From UBA995 sp035477115 (GTDB lineage: Bacteria > Bacillota > Sulfobacillia > UBA995), in NCBI GenBank assembly GCA_035477115.1, contig DATIKW010000042.1, positions 1 through 64,000 on the forward strand: a DNA stretch of 64,000 nt, read 5' to 3'. The position numbers and the translations under genes were made by a program. The notes under the pieces are model-generated. The model worked only from the letters and a program-made list of their open reading frames with translations, ran no database searches and had not been told where the DNA came from. Below, piece after piece: positions 31,638 to 40,525 of this stretch (its first letter is position 1; each line of letters begins with the position of its first letter).

Positions 31638-33914
31638 CTACGCATTCAGCTTGTACTCAGGCGGCGGTTCCATTTCGAGCAAATGCCGCACGAAGTAGTC
31701 CCAGCGCCGGCGGGTCACGTACGGGTGATTGCCGGAAGCGTGCGTCCCGTTCGGCAAGATCAGGAGGTCGAAGTCCTTGTTCTCCTCAATGAGGGCCGCC
31801 GCCAATCGCAGCGTCGCCGCGAGAGGCACGTTTTCATCCATCTCGCCGTGCATCAGGAAGAGGCGTCCCTTCAACCTCCCCGCCAGGGTCGCGTTGGCCT
31901 GTTCGAGGTAATGGTCGCCCACGGGCAGCCCCATGTAACGCTCGACCCAACCGGCTTTGTCCAGGCGATGGTCATGGTTGCCCGCCCAGGCGATGGCGAC
32001 CTTGTAGAAGTCGGGACGCGTGAGGATGGCCCGGGTCGCCGCATAGCCCCCTGCGGAGTAGCCATAGATCCCGACGCGCGTCAAGTCGAGGCTCGGATCG
32101 CGGTCGGCCAGCTGGCGCAGAGCAGACACGTGATCGTCCAGTCCCGCATCGCCGAGGTTCCGGTATGAGCAGTCAAGGAAAGCCTTGGAACGCCATGATG
32201 TGCCGAGCCCGTCCAGCACGATCACGATGAATCCGAGTTCCGCCAGCGCCTGGTCATGCCAGAACGGCGAACCGGATTCCGGGCCGCCGGCGAAGCCCCT
32301 GGGGGCAGCGATGCCTTGCGGACCCTGGTAGATCCGCTCGATCACGGGATAGCGTTTCGTAGGAGTGAAGCTGGAAGGCCGGAATATGACGCCGTACAAG
32401 TCGGTTATACCGTCCCGAGCCTTGACGCAGAATCGTTCCGGGAACCGCCACCCGGTCGCCAATAGCGGCGCGATGTCAGCCTCCTCCAGGGTCAGGAACC
32501 GACTGCCATCGGCTCGGCGCAACACAGTGGTCGGCGGCGAATCCATCCGGGACCAGGTATCTATGAAGTAGGATCCGCTCGGCGACGCAATGACCTCGTG
32601 GTCTCCGTCCTCGGGCGTGAGCAACTCGAGGTTGTTCCCATCCAGCGGCGCCCGATAGAGGTGCCGGTAATAGGGATCGCGCTCCTCTTCCCTGCCCCCG
32701 GCGGTGAAGTAAACGAGGGAGTCCCGCTCGTTGACGTGCAGCACATCATGGACGACCCATGGCCCCTCGGTGATCCGGTTGAGCACTCGACCGGTTGCCC
32801 CATCGCACAGGTAGAGGTGTCCCCAGCCGTCGCGCCAGGAGTACCAGATGACCTTCTCTCCGCCGTTCAGTATCCGGACGTTGTGCGTGTCCGGCCAGTG
32901 GCTCGCGCGAGGGTCCCAGCCCGTGGATGCGGTCTCCTCGAGGATTGTCCGCGAACGCCCGGTCAACGGGTCGATTTCGTGAAGGACAGTAGTCTGAAAC
33001 CCTCGTCGGCGATTCAGGACGTATAGCCGCTCGCCCCCCGGGCTCCACCAGACCGGATGTCGCGGCCCGCCGAAGTACAGGAGAGGGAGCGGCTCGATGT
33101 CGACTCGAATCGCCTCCCCCGTCGGGATGTGGCATACCACCGGGAATGCGACCGGCACCTCGTCGTCGCCGGGCAGCGGGTAGACGTAGCCGAAGTCCTT
33201 TGGCCTGGCGGTGCCATCCTTCGGAGTAGACTGCACTGAACGCAAGCGGCCCGACTTGCGCGCATCGATTCGATAGCTGAGGAAGTACCTGGAGGTGGGA
33301 GACCAGACGACCGCCGGGCGCTCGGGATCGCCCAGGCCCGCCTCCAGCAGCGGGGAGGACAGGGGTGATCCGTAAGCGCAATCCAGTTCTCCATCCCCTG
33401 TGAACTGAATGGGATCGCTGCCGGAGGAGAGAGGACGAGCGTACAAATTGTAGTCCTTGACGAACGCCGCCCACGTTCTATCCGGAGAAGTTGCCTCGGC
33501 GGGAGGCGGTCCATTCTGGACCTGGGCCAACGAGCACCTCCCGGTCAAGCGACTGAACTCCCATCGAGAGCCTTCGACAGTGAATCGCCAGGCCGCGCCA
33601 TCCTCCGTCAACTCGATGGCATCGAAGGGAAGCCGGTCGCAGGTGTAGGGTCGACCGGCGGCCTCCGACAGCGCGGCGGCAAGGCGGTGGTGGTCGAAAG
33701 CAAGCTCCCGGACACCAGTAGGAGCGTCGACCACGAAGAAGAACTTGCCCTGACGGGTGAAGACCCTGTACCAGAACCGGTCGGCCCCGGCAATCCAGTT
33801 CGGCTGCAGCCAGAGATGGCCCGTGAGTTTCTCGGCGTTCTTGGGGAGGAAGCGTTCGGCCCTCGTATAGGCCCCCCGGCCGATCGCCGAGCGCGATGAG
33901 TCTGGAGTCTTCAG
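31638..33914 (-). CDS. Dipeptidyl peptidase IV-like serine peptidase (S9), CTG start
   Basis: A 758-residue S9B peptidase: eight-bladed propeller N-domain, then alpha/beta-hydrolase with nucleophile GYSAGG (Ser620), Asp693 (MDENVP) and His725 (NGTHASG). DPP-IV removes X-Pro dipeptides. The first ATG/GTG/TTG in frame is GTG 33734, which would cut off the conserved GADRFWYRVFTRQGKFFFVV region. Upstream, the frame is open to a TAG at 33944-33942, and only CTG 33914 has a ribosome site (GGAGG, 8 bases away), so CTG is proposed as the start. It is separated by a hairpin from the peptide-binding protein gene. Confidence 0.85.
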   Translation of the reverse strand: MKTPDSSRSAIGRGAYTRAERFLPKNAEKLTGHLWLQPNWIAGADRFWYRVFTRQGKFFFVVDAPTGVRELAFDHHRLAAALSEAAGRPYTCDRLPFDAIELTEDGAAWRFTVEGSRWEFSRLTGRCSLAQVQNGPPPAEATSPDRTWAAFVKDYNLYARPLSSGSDPIQFTGDGELDCAYGSPLSSPLLEAGLGDPERPAVVWSPTSRYFLSYRIDARKSGRLRSVQSTPKDGTARPKDFGYVYPLPGDDEVPVAFPVVCHIPTGEAIRVDIEPLPLLYFGGPRHPVWWSPGGERLYVLNRRRGFQTTVLHEIDPLTGRSRTILEETASTGWDPRASHWPDTHNVRILNGGEKVIWYSWRDGWGHLYLCDGATGRVLNRITEGPWVVHDVLHVNERDSLVYFTAGGREEERDPYYRHLYRAPLDGNNLELLTPEDGDHEVIASPSGSYFIDTWSRMDSPPTTVLRRADGSRFLTLEEADIAPLLATGWRFPERFCVKARDGITDLYGVIFRPSSFTPTKRYPVIERIYQGPQGIAAPRGFAGGPESGSPFWHDQALAELGFIVIVLDGLGTSWRSKAFLDCSYRNLGDAGLDDHVSALRQLADRDPSLDLTRVGIYGYSAGGYAATRAILTRPDFYKVAIAWAGNHDHRLDKAGWVERYMGLPVGDHYLEQANATLAGRLKGRLFLMHGEMDENVPLAATLRLAAALIEENKDFDLLILPNGTHASGNHPYVTRRRWDYFVRHLLEMEPPPEYKLNA

Positions 33915-33954
33915 TGGAAAGCCCTCCTCGCCGGCCGTGATCTAGGTACAAGCA

Positions 33955-33984
33955 GGCGGCATGAAGCCCGAGCTTCATGCCGCC
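33955..33984 (-). terminator. Strong hairpin after the peptide-binding protein gene
   Basis: GGCGGCATGAAGC (33955-33967), loop CCGA, GCTTCATGCCGCC (33972-33984): a perfect 13-bp stem starting 16 bases after the stop of the leftward gene and followed on that strand by TGCTTGT. A terminator or mRNA-stabilising hairpin that would set the binding protein gene apart from the DPP-IV gene. Confidence 0.6.
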
Positions 33985-33999
33985 CGTGTCTGCTGTTGC

Positions 34000-35613
34000 C
34001 TACCTGTCTAGCCAGGCACGCTCGAGATAGACAACCTGATTGACGATCCGGTAGTCCCTGAGATCCGGAGACAGGACGAAGAGCCCGTCGGGATGCCAGA
34101 GGTATGCCGCCAGTTGCTGATCCTGGGACAGTTTCTGGATCTCGCTGACGATCGCCTTGCGCCGAGCGAGGTCTATGGTGACGCCAAGTTCATCGTACAT
34201 CGCCCTGAGTTGGTTCGCGATGGCGAGCATCGGCCCGGTCTCGACCAGGTTGAGGCGGTGGACGTTCCAGTAGCCGTCGGGGTCGAGGCCGATGCCGACG
34301 TCCATCGTGTCACTGCTGAATGAGCCCTGCCCGTGGAACGTCAGGTCGAACTTGCCTTCAACCCAGCTGGTCAGGTAAGTGCCCCACTCCAGGGTCACAA
34401 GATGAGTGTCGATGCCTACTTGCCGCAACTGATCCTGGACCACGAGGCTCATGTCCATCCAATGTCCGCGGTCCGTCGCCAGCATCTCCAGCCTCAGGGG
34501 ACGGCCGTCGCGCTGGCGAATGCCATCGGGCCCTACCCGCCAGCCTGCTTCGTCCAGAATGCGTTTCGCCTCGGTCACGTTGTACTCGATCACCGGCACG
34601 GTATCGTCATAGTACGGCGAATAGGGAGCGGCGCCGGCCCGAGCCTTCACGGCGAAACCCAGCCAGTGGTGCTCGATGATCCCCTCCCGGTCGATTGCCA
34701 GCGCTATGGCCCTACGCAGGGCAAGTTCGGACATGATCTCGCGCGAGAGGTTGAAGCTGATGAACTCCGTGCGGTTGCTGGCCCCCCTCACGACATTGAA
34801 CCCGGCAGCTTCGAGACGCTGGGCATCCCTTGGCAGCACGTCATAGAGGATGTCGACGTTCCCTGCCTCCATCTCGATGACCCGCGTGCTAGCCTCGGGG
34901 ATGACCCGGATACGTACGGTGTCCAGGTAGGGAGCCCCAACCCAGTACTGATCGTTTCTCTCCAGCAAGAGATGGCTGTCGTGCACGTACTCCTTGAACT
35001 TGAAGGGGCCGGTCCCGACCGGACTCTGAGCGAATGCCGCCCCTTGCGTTTGGACCGCGGTCGGGCTCACGGCCAAGGACGACCATTCGGCAAGCGCGAT
35101 CGGGAGGAAAGTTGCCTGGATTTGCTGCAGATGGAACCGCACGGTGCGGTCGTCCACTACCTCCACCCTCAGCCCGGCTTCCGGCATCCAGGCCCGGTAG
35201 CGGGAACCGACTTCCGGGTCGAGGTGGCGATCGAAGGTGAACTTGACGGCGTGGGCGTCGAACTTGGTCCCGTCGTGAAAGGTAGTCTCTCGAAGGTGAA
35301 GGGTATAGGTGAGGCCGTCCGGCGCTACTTCCCACCGCGTCGCGAGGCTGGGTACCAGATTGCCCTTGTCGTCCTTCTGCACCAGCCGGTCGAACATCGC
35401 ATTGACCACCCGGAAGCTGTTCCAGTCGTTCTGCAAAGCGGGATCGAGAGAGGTCGGTGATGCTCCGACCGCGATGACCACCTCGCCGCCTTGCTTGGGC
35501 TGGTCGGCGGGCGGCACCGCCGCCTGCCTCGGGCAACCCACAGCTAGCGTCAGCAGAAGCAACAGCAGAACCGTCATGCTCACTCGGATCGCAGGACCCG
35601 ACCTGCTGAACAT
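34000..35613 (-). CDS. Oligopeptide-binding lipoprotein (SBP family 5)
   Basis: A 537-residue DppA/OppA-type protein. The start at ATG 35613 gives a lipoprotein signal (VSMTVLLLLLLTLAVGC) and has GGGGG 8 bases upstream; the longer frame to 35661 hides the signal. Family motifs include GASPTSLDPALQNDWNSF, LVQKDDKGNLVPSLATRW, FHDGTKFDAHAVKFTFDRHL and GTGPFKFKEY. It delivers peptides (or nickel/sugar-like ligands in some relatives) to the two permeases encoded just upstream. The peptidase genes on either side favour peptides. Confidence 0.9.
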   Translation of the reverse strand: MFSRSGPAIRVSMTVLLLLLLTLAVGCPRQAAVPPADQPKQGGEVVIAVGASPTSLDPALQNDWNSFRVVNAMFDRLVQKDDKGNLVPSLATRWEVAPDGLTYTLHLRETTFHDGTKFDAHAVKFTFDRHLDPEVGSRYRAWMPEAGLRVEVVDDRTVRFHLQQIQATFLPIALAEWSSLAVSPTAVQTQGAAFAQSPVGTGPFKFKEYVHDSHLLLERNDQYWVGAPYLDTVRIRVIPEASTRVIEMEAGNVDILYDVLPRDAQRLEAAGFNVVRGASNRTEFISFNLSREIMSELALRRAIALAIDREGIIEHHWLGFAVKARAGAAPYSPYYDDTVPVIEYNVTEAKRILDEAGWRVGPDGIRQRDGRPLRLEMLATDRGHWMDMSLVVQDQLRQVGIDTHLVTLEWGTYLTSWVEGKFDLTFHGQGSFSSDTMDVGIGLDPDGYWNVHRLNLVETGPMLAIANQLRAMYDELGVTIDLARRKAIVSEIQKLSQDQQLAAYLWHPDGLFVLSPDLRDYRIVNQVVYLERAWLDR

Positions 35614-35765
35614 CGCACTTGCCCCCTTCACTGATTGTGCTGTTCCGGTCGTCACCCTCATCCGGTCAGTCTATCGGGAACCCGCTGTCACCTCCCATGT
35701 TCGGCTCTGCCTCACAGTCCCGGACCCTGGGGCTCATAACCCATCAGGACCATGCTCTGCATAAC

Positions 35766-36656
35766 TTACAGCCGGGGGTCAAGGGCGTCCCGCAACGCGT
35801 CGCCCAGGAAGCTGATGGCCAAGACGGTGACGGCTATCGCCAGGCCGGGAAACAGGGCAAGGTGGATAGCATCGCGAATGTGATGCCGCCCCGAACTGAT
35901 CATCGCGCCCCATTCCGGCGCCGGAGGCTGGGCGCCAAGTCCGAGGAAGCCGAGCCCGGCCGCGGTGAGCAATGCCCAGGGCACGGCAAGCGTTGCCTGG
36001 ACGACAATCGGGGACATCGTATTCGGCAAGATGTGCCGCCACATGGTCCGAGCCGCCCCGGAACCAACCGATCGCGCCGCTTCAACGAATTCCTTCTCGC
36101 GGATCGATAGTACATTGGCCCGTACGATCCGCGCGAATCCCGGGGTATTCCATACGGCGACGGCGATGATCAGATTGTCCAATCCGGGGCCAAGCAGGCT
36201 TACTATGAGAATGCACAGCAATATGGCAGGAAATGATAGCATAACATCGGCAAGGCGCATGAGGAGGTCGTCCACTCGTCCTCCCCAGTAACCGCTGAAC
36301 AGCCCCAGTACCGTCCCGCACAGAGTGCCGAGCAAAGCCCCCGCCAACGCCGTGAGTAGCGACGTCCTGGCTCCAAAGGCGATCCTCGCAAACACATCGC
36401 GACCGAGTTCATCCGTGCCCATCCAGTGTTCGGCTGATGGACCCTGCAAGCGGGCCCGCATGTTCTGCCGAATCGGGTCATATTCGGCCAGGTAGGGTGC
36501 GAACGCCCCCATGAGGACGACCAGCGCGAGCACGATGAGGCTGGGGACCGTCGCGCGGTTGCTCAGTAGGCGCCGCCAGGTATTTCGGGGCCTTCCCTGT
36601 GCCTCACCGCGACACGCCGCCGGCACCTGCCGCCCCGCCTGCCCGCCCCAACCCAT
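35766..36656 (-). CDS. Peptide ABC transporter permease (DppC/OppC)
   Basis: A 296-residue permease with six membrane helices. The N-terminal OppC region (HWMGTDELGRDVFARIAFGA) and the EAA loop (EAARSVGSGAARTMWRHILP) are typical. It lies 81 bases after dppB and 152 bases before the binding-protein gene, on the same strand. Confidence 0.9.
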   Translation of the reverse strand: MGWGGQAGRQVPAACRGEAQGRPRNTWRRLLSNRATVPSLIVLALVVLMGAFAPYLAEYDPIRQNMRARLQGPSAEHWMGTDELGRDVFARIAFGARTSLLTALAGALLGTLCGTVLGLFSGYWGGRVDDLLMRLADVMLSFPAILLCILIVSLLGPGLDNLIIAVAVWNTPGFARIVRANVLSIREKEFVEAARSVGSGAARTMWRHILPNTMSPIVVQATLAVPWALLTAAGLGFLGLGAQPPAPEWGAMISSGRHHIRDAIHLALFPGLAIAVTVLAISFLGDALRDALDPRL

Positions 36657-36737
36657 CGCATCCTACCCCATTCAACTCAATCCTGCACTCCCGCCAGGGG
36701 GAGGTCAGATCGTGTCCGTAGCCTGGTGACTTGCGGG

Positions 36738-37688
36738 TTACTCGTAGCGGATCCGCGGATCCAGGAAGCCGTAGAACATGTCCGTGATCAGATTCGCGAA
36801 GACCACGCTGGTGGCGATCATCAGCACGCCGGCCTGAACTACCGGGTAGTCGCGCCCGGTGATGCCGCTGACCAGGTAGCGCCCGACTCCCGGCCAGGCG
36901 AACACCGTCTCGACGATCACGACTCCTCCCACCAGGAAGCCGAAAGACTGCCCCAGAATGGTCACGACGGGGATCATCGCGTTCTTGAGGGCGTGCCGGT
37001 AGACGACGACTCGCTCCGCCAGGCCCTTGGAGCGGGCGGTTCGGATGTAGTCCTGGCTGATGACGTCGAGCATGCTCGACCTCGTGAAGCGGGCCAGCCC
37101 CGCCGCGCCTCGCGACAGTGTCAGTAAGGGCAGCACCAGGTAACGAAGACCCTCCAGCGTATAGACGGGTCCTCCAAAACCGGAGGGAGGCAAGATGCCC
37201 CAGTACAGCCCCAGGAGGACCATGAGCATCAGGCCAAACCAGAAATCGGGGATCGATATGCCCGCTATCGAGAGGAACATGACGGCGGTGTCCGGGTGCC
37301 TGCCGCGGTTCACGGCGGCGATTACCCCGGCGATGACCCCCAGCAAGGTGGTAGCGAGCATCGCCATGATCCCGAGCTGCAGGGTATTGGGGATCCTGAC
37401 CACCAGTTCGTCCAGGATCGGAGCGCCGGTCCTGATGGAGCGGCCGAAGTCCCCCCGCAGCATCCTCCAGACATAGGTGAAGTACTGCTCCACCACCGGC
37501 CTGTCAAACCCGTAGCGGGCCCGAATCTCGGCCACGACTTCCAGGTGTCGTCCCGGAGGCAAGTCCGGAGGGATCAGCAAGGCGATCGGGTCGCCGGGCG
37601 CAGCTCTGAGCAGGAAGAATACCAGCGTGACAATACCAAGGATGGTAGCCAAGGACTGTACCAGGCGTTTGATGAGGTAGGTTGTCAT
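36738..37688 (-). CDS. Peptide ABC transporter permease (DppB/OppB)
   Basis: A 316-residue DppB: first helix after MTTYLIKRLVQSLATILG, the RYGFDRPVVEQYFTYVWRML loop, the SIAGISIPDFWFGL helix and the EAA loop (RTARSKGLAERVVVYRHALK). ATG 37688 is preceded by GGCGGAG at 5-6 bases. A GntR-type operator lies about 50 bases upstream. No DppD/DppF ATPase genes follow, so the ATPases must be supplied from elsewhere. Confidence 0.9.
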   Translation of the reverse strand: MTTYLIKRLVQSLATILGIVTLVFFLLRAAPGDPIALLIPPDLPPGRHLEVVAEIRARYGFDRPVVEQYFTYVWRMLRGDFGRSIRTGAPILDELVVRIPNTLQLGIMAMLATTLLGVIAGVIAAVNRGRHPDTAVMFLSIAGISIPDFWFGLMLMVLLGLYWGILPPSGFGGPVYTLEGLRYLVLPLLTLSRGAAGLARFTRSSMLDVISQDYIRTARSKGLAERVVVYRHALKNAMIPVVTILGQSFGFLVGGVVIVETVFAWPGVGRYLVSGITGRDYPVVQAGVLMIATSVVFANLITDMFYGFLDPRIRYE

Positions 37689-37739
37689 CGCGTCTCCGCC
37701 CTGCTCAGGCCCATCGGCCGGCACGTCTTCTGTTCATGT

Positions 37740-37749
37740 GTATGTATAC
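37740..37749. promoter_or_regulatory. GntR-type operator 2, before dppB
   Basis: GTATGTATAC with the same GCCAAC flank as site 3; a near palindrome matching the GTATACGTATAC of site 1. It lies 51 bases upstream of the dppB ATG and between dppB and the GntR gene. Confidence 0.6.
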
Positions 37750-38067
37750 GCCAACCTCCGGAGATCTCCTCCCGCGCACGGCAACGACCCTGTCCCGTTG
37801 CCTTTGGGATGAGGGACCTTGCGAGAACTGTCTCCGCAGCCGTTACGGCTAATGCGGCCAGGGGCAGTCCAACCCGCAGTTCAAACGAGGAGACCCTGAT
37901 GCTCCACGGGGCACCACGGGGAATGAAGGCGGCGGGAGACCGCGCGGCGTAGGGACGGGTTCAGAACCCGCCTCTACAATGGCCACGAGCATTACCGTGA
38001 CCACGGCCCCGAAGACGACCGTGACCACATGTTCTCAGTAGAGAAGGCGTGTTTGGGCGCCATGCGC
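37750..38067. other. Intergenic stretch between dppB and the GntR gene
   Basis: Apart from operator 2 at its left edge and a copy of the dispersed palindrome (37949-37976), it holds several short GTGACCAC-like repeats (about 37995-38030) and no convincing gene. Confidence 0.4.
37949..37976. repeat. Dispersed palindrome, copy 5
   Basis: GTAGGGACGGGTTC followed by GAACCCGCCTCTAC; one base change in each arm. Confidence 0.8.
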
Positions 38068-38730
38068 TCAGATCACCGGTAGAGTGGTAGCCAGCATGGT
38101 CTCGGTCTCCCGAATATGCTCCAGCGTCAGCCGAGCGGCCCTCTCGCCGTCATGATCGGCCACGGCCGCCGCCATCGCGGCGTGCTCGTCAAGGGAGGCA
38201 AGCGCTCGAGCCCGTATCGTCTCGTCGAGCACCAGGAAACGATGGCCGTGCAGATGGACGGTGGCAATGGCCGTCTTCAGATAGGGGTTCTTGGCGATGG
38301 CTGCTATTGCGAAGTGGAAAACCCGGTCGTGCTTCAGGTAAGTGAGATACTCGCCCGCCGCCACCGCCTCCCGCTGGCGGGCCACGTTTTCCATGAGTCC
38401 CGCGGCATCGGCAGGGGTGCAATGGGTCGCAGCAAGTCGAGCGGCTTCGGGTTCGAGGAGCTTTCGCATGAAGAACACGTGCTCCATGTCCTCCCGGACG
38501 AGGCTCGCGACCATGTAGCCCTTGCCTGGATGACTCCTCACCAGGTGCTCGAACTCCAGTTTCTGCAGCGCCGCCCGAACCGGAGTCCTGCTGATGCCCA
38601 GCTGCTCTGCGAGTTGTTCCTCATTCAGCAATTCGTGCGGGGCGAGCTGGCGGCTTATGATGGCCTCCTTGAGGACCTCGTAAGCTCGATCGGCCAGCGA
38701 CCCCGGAATGCCGATCCTGGGGAATTTCAC
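38068..38730 (-). CDS. GntR-family regulator (FadR/FCD subfamily)
   Basis: A 220-residue regulator. The winged HTH (residues 10-75) reads RAYEVLKEAIISRQLAPHEL, LNEEQLAEQLGISRTPVRAA, LQKLEFEHLVRSHPGKGYMV. The FCD domain follows with metal/ligand residues in HDRVFHFAIA, HLHGHRFLVLDE and LDEHAAMAAAVADHDGERAA. Ligands of FCD regulators are small carboxylates or amino acids. GTG 38730 overlaps the DUF885 stop by GTGA and has GGGGAG 8 bases upstream; the longer frame to 39618 is the antisense of that gene. Three similar palindromes in the window are its likely targets. Confidence 0.9.
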   Translation of the reverse strand: MKFPRIGIPGSLADRAYEVLKEAIISRQLAPHELLNEEQLAEQLGISRTPVRAALQKLEFEHLVRSHPGKGYMVASLVREDMEHVFFMRKLLEPEAARLAATHCTPADAAGLMENVARQREAVAAGEYLTYLKHDRVFHFAIAAIAKNPYLKTAIATVHLHGHRFLVLDETIRARALASLDEHAAMAAAVADHDGERAARLTLEHIRETETMLATTLPVI

Positions 38731-40334
38731 GCGGCGGACTCCCCTTTCGCCCATTTCTCGAGGAGGTTTGCCCGGTCGGTCTCTGTCAGCTCCAGCACCC
38801 GTCCGACCATATTCATGGAGAGTTTGCCGCAACCGAAGACGGTCTCCGCAAAATCGGGTCCCGGCCACCCGCAGGCGGCCTCCAACTCGGCGAGCCGCTT
38901 GAGCCCGTAATAGTATACGGTAAAGTAGCCGGGCGCGAGTTCCTGTGCGTACACCTGGGCACGGGCAACCGATGGCGCGAAGCCCAGGTATCTCCGGTAT
39001 AGCTCCACTGCCGCTTCGGCGCCCTGTCCGAAGTGGTGCAGCGCGAGATCCGCCCAGACGCGAACCGCCGTATGGAGCCGGCGGTAGGCCACGAACAGAG
39101 GGAAAGCCTGTTCGCCAAAACCGTCTTGGAGCAGTGTTTCGGTACGCATGGCCAGCGCTTCCGTTAGCGGGGCGCCTCTTGACATCAACCCACTCGCCGC
39201 CTTGAAGCTGTGGGGAGCGTCCGCGGCGACGGTCTTGACGTAGTGGGCGTGGTGTCCGGGATAGCACTCGTGGATCGCATTGAGGATGACCCAGCCCCGG
39301 GTAATCGTCCGGTAGTTGTGTTGATTGAGGAAGACGGCTCCGCGCAATACTCTCAGGAAGGGATTCCCGCGGGAGAAGTAACCCCCCCAGGGATAGGAGT
39401 CGGCGAGATAATCGGGAACCTGCCAGACCTCGCACTGCTCGCCTTGCGGCAGGCTGATGTGGTCGAGGGCGAGGTCCCTGGCGGCGCGCACGTATCCCCG
39501 CATTGCTGTATACATGGCTTCCGGGCTGTCGTACGGGGCGAGGTCCTGCTCCAGGATCTCGAATGGCGAGCGAACGGGGTCGATGGCTTTGGCCATGCTC
39601 CTGAAAGCATGGTCGCACTTCTCCACCTCATCGCGATGCCAGCCGAGCAACTCGTCGAGGTCCATGCCGAAGATCAGCCTGAGCGTGTCACGATAACTGA
39701 AAGCTTCCGGCGATGCGGCCCGCACACCGGGGCCCACGTCCCTGATACGGCTGAGCGCGTCGCCGACTGCCGACCGCGCCGCCTTGGCGCACGTGCCGGA
39801 ACGCGACCGTTCGGATGAAGGCACGCCGGCGAGCCTGACCTCCAATTGCGTCTCCAGCCCGTCCAGGTAGTTGCCGAGGCGCTGGAGGACATCGAGCGCT
39901 ATCTGCCGCCTTGCCTCGGGCAAGCGCATTGCATGGCGGCACGCCTCGGATAGCACGGCGGGGACGCCCTCAAGTAACCCTACTGTCAGGGCAAGCCGCT
40001 CCCCGTCCGACCGATCATCGAGACACAGGATGGTCTGTAGCTGACCCATGATCGGGGCGATGAAGCGGTGGGGATACTCCTGGTCGCTGAGGACCCTCGC
40101 TTCCAGCAGTTCCAGAAGCTCCCCGAGGTGGGCCGCGAGCACGGTCCCCCCGCCATCCCGCACCTTCCGCCCGGCAGCCTCGACCCTTCGCCGCAGGTGG
40201 GCCGATTCGGCGGCAAACCCGGCCAGGCTCTCCGGGCTTGGGACCAATGTGCTCCCCTCGAACGTTCCCGATGCTTCGTAGCGGCAGAAGACCGCTGCCA
40301 CTTCTCCATCCAGCTTCCTCAACTCACTGTCCAT
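38727..40334 (-). CDS. DUF885-family predicted metallohydrolase/peptidase
   Basis: A 535-residue, mainly helical DUF885 protein. The zinc-site motif HExxPGHH is seen in ILNAIHECYPGHHAHYVKTV, with a further conserved region DGFGEQAFPLFVAYRRL. DUF885 proteins are predicted peptidases related to M32-like folds, with few characterised members. It is cotranscribed with the GntR gene (4-base overlap) and lies behind operator 3, so a role in peptide breakdown is likely. Confidence 0.8.
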   Translation of the reverse strand: MDSELRKLDGEVAAVFCRYEASGTFEGSTLVPSPESLAGFAAESAHLRRRVEAAGRKVRDGGGTVLAAHLGELLELLEARVLSDQEYPHRFIAPIMGQLQTILCLDDRSDGERLALTVGLLEGVPAVLSEACRHAMRLPEARRQIALDVLQRLGNYLDGLETQLEVRLAGVPSSERSRSGTCAKAARSAVGDALSRIRDVGPGVRAASPEAFSYRDTLRLIFGMDLDELLGWHRDEVEKCDHAFRSMAKAIDPVRSPFEILEQDLAPYDSPEAMYTAMRGYVRAARDLALDHISLPQGEQCEVWQVPDYLADSYPWGGYFSRGNPFLRVLRGAVFLNQHNYRTITRGWVILNAIHECYPGHHAHYVKTVAADAPHSFKAASGLMSRGAPLTEALAMRTETLLQDGFGEQAFPLFVAYRRLHTAVRVWADLALHHFGQGAEAAVELYRRYLGFAPSVARAQVYAQELAPGYFTVYYYGLKRLAELEAACGWPGPDFAETVFGCGKLSMNMVGRVLELTETDRANLLEKWAKGESAA

Positions 40335-40430
40335 CTCACTACACTCCCCGATTGGCGGATGAAGCGTGGCAACCGCTCGCTGGGACCTGCGGCAAGATCA
40401 GCCGACGGCCGGGCAACGAGGTCCATTTGG

Positions 40431-40447
40431 GTACGTATGCGTACGCC
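40431..40447. promoter_or_regulatory. GntR-type operator 3, before the DUF885-gntR operon
   Basis: GTACGTATGCGTACGCC, a near-perfect palindrome sharing GTAyGCC-CAAC with site 2. It lies about 97 bases upstream of the DUF885 ATG; placement at the operon that encodes the regulator suggests autoregulation. Confidence 0.55.
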
Positions 40448-40494
40448 AACACGCTGACTTTAGCACGTCCCAGCCGTCAGGGTCAACCTGGGGC

Positions 40495-40520
40495 GGGGGC
40501 GGGTTCGGAACCCGCCCCCT
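40495..40520. repeat. Dispersed palindrome, copy 6
   Basis: GGGGGCGGGTTC followed by GAACCCGCCCCCT. It ends 5 bases before the stop of the 3-hydroxybutyryl-CoA dehydrogenase gene. Confidence 0.85.
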
Positions 40521-40525
40521 GCCGG

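Noticed and set aside
38731..39618. N-terminal extension of the GntR gene (frame open to 39618)
   Set aside because: It is the complement of the DUF885 gene in another frame; GTG 38730 has a ribosome site and starts a normal-length GntR protein.
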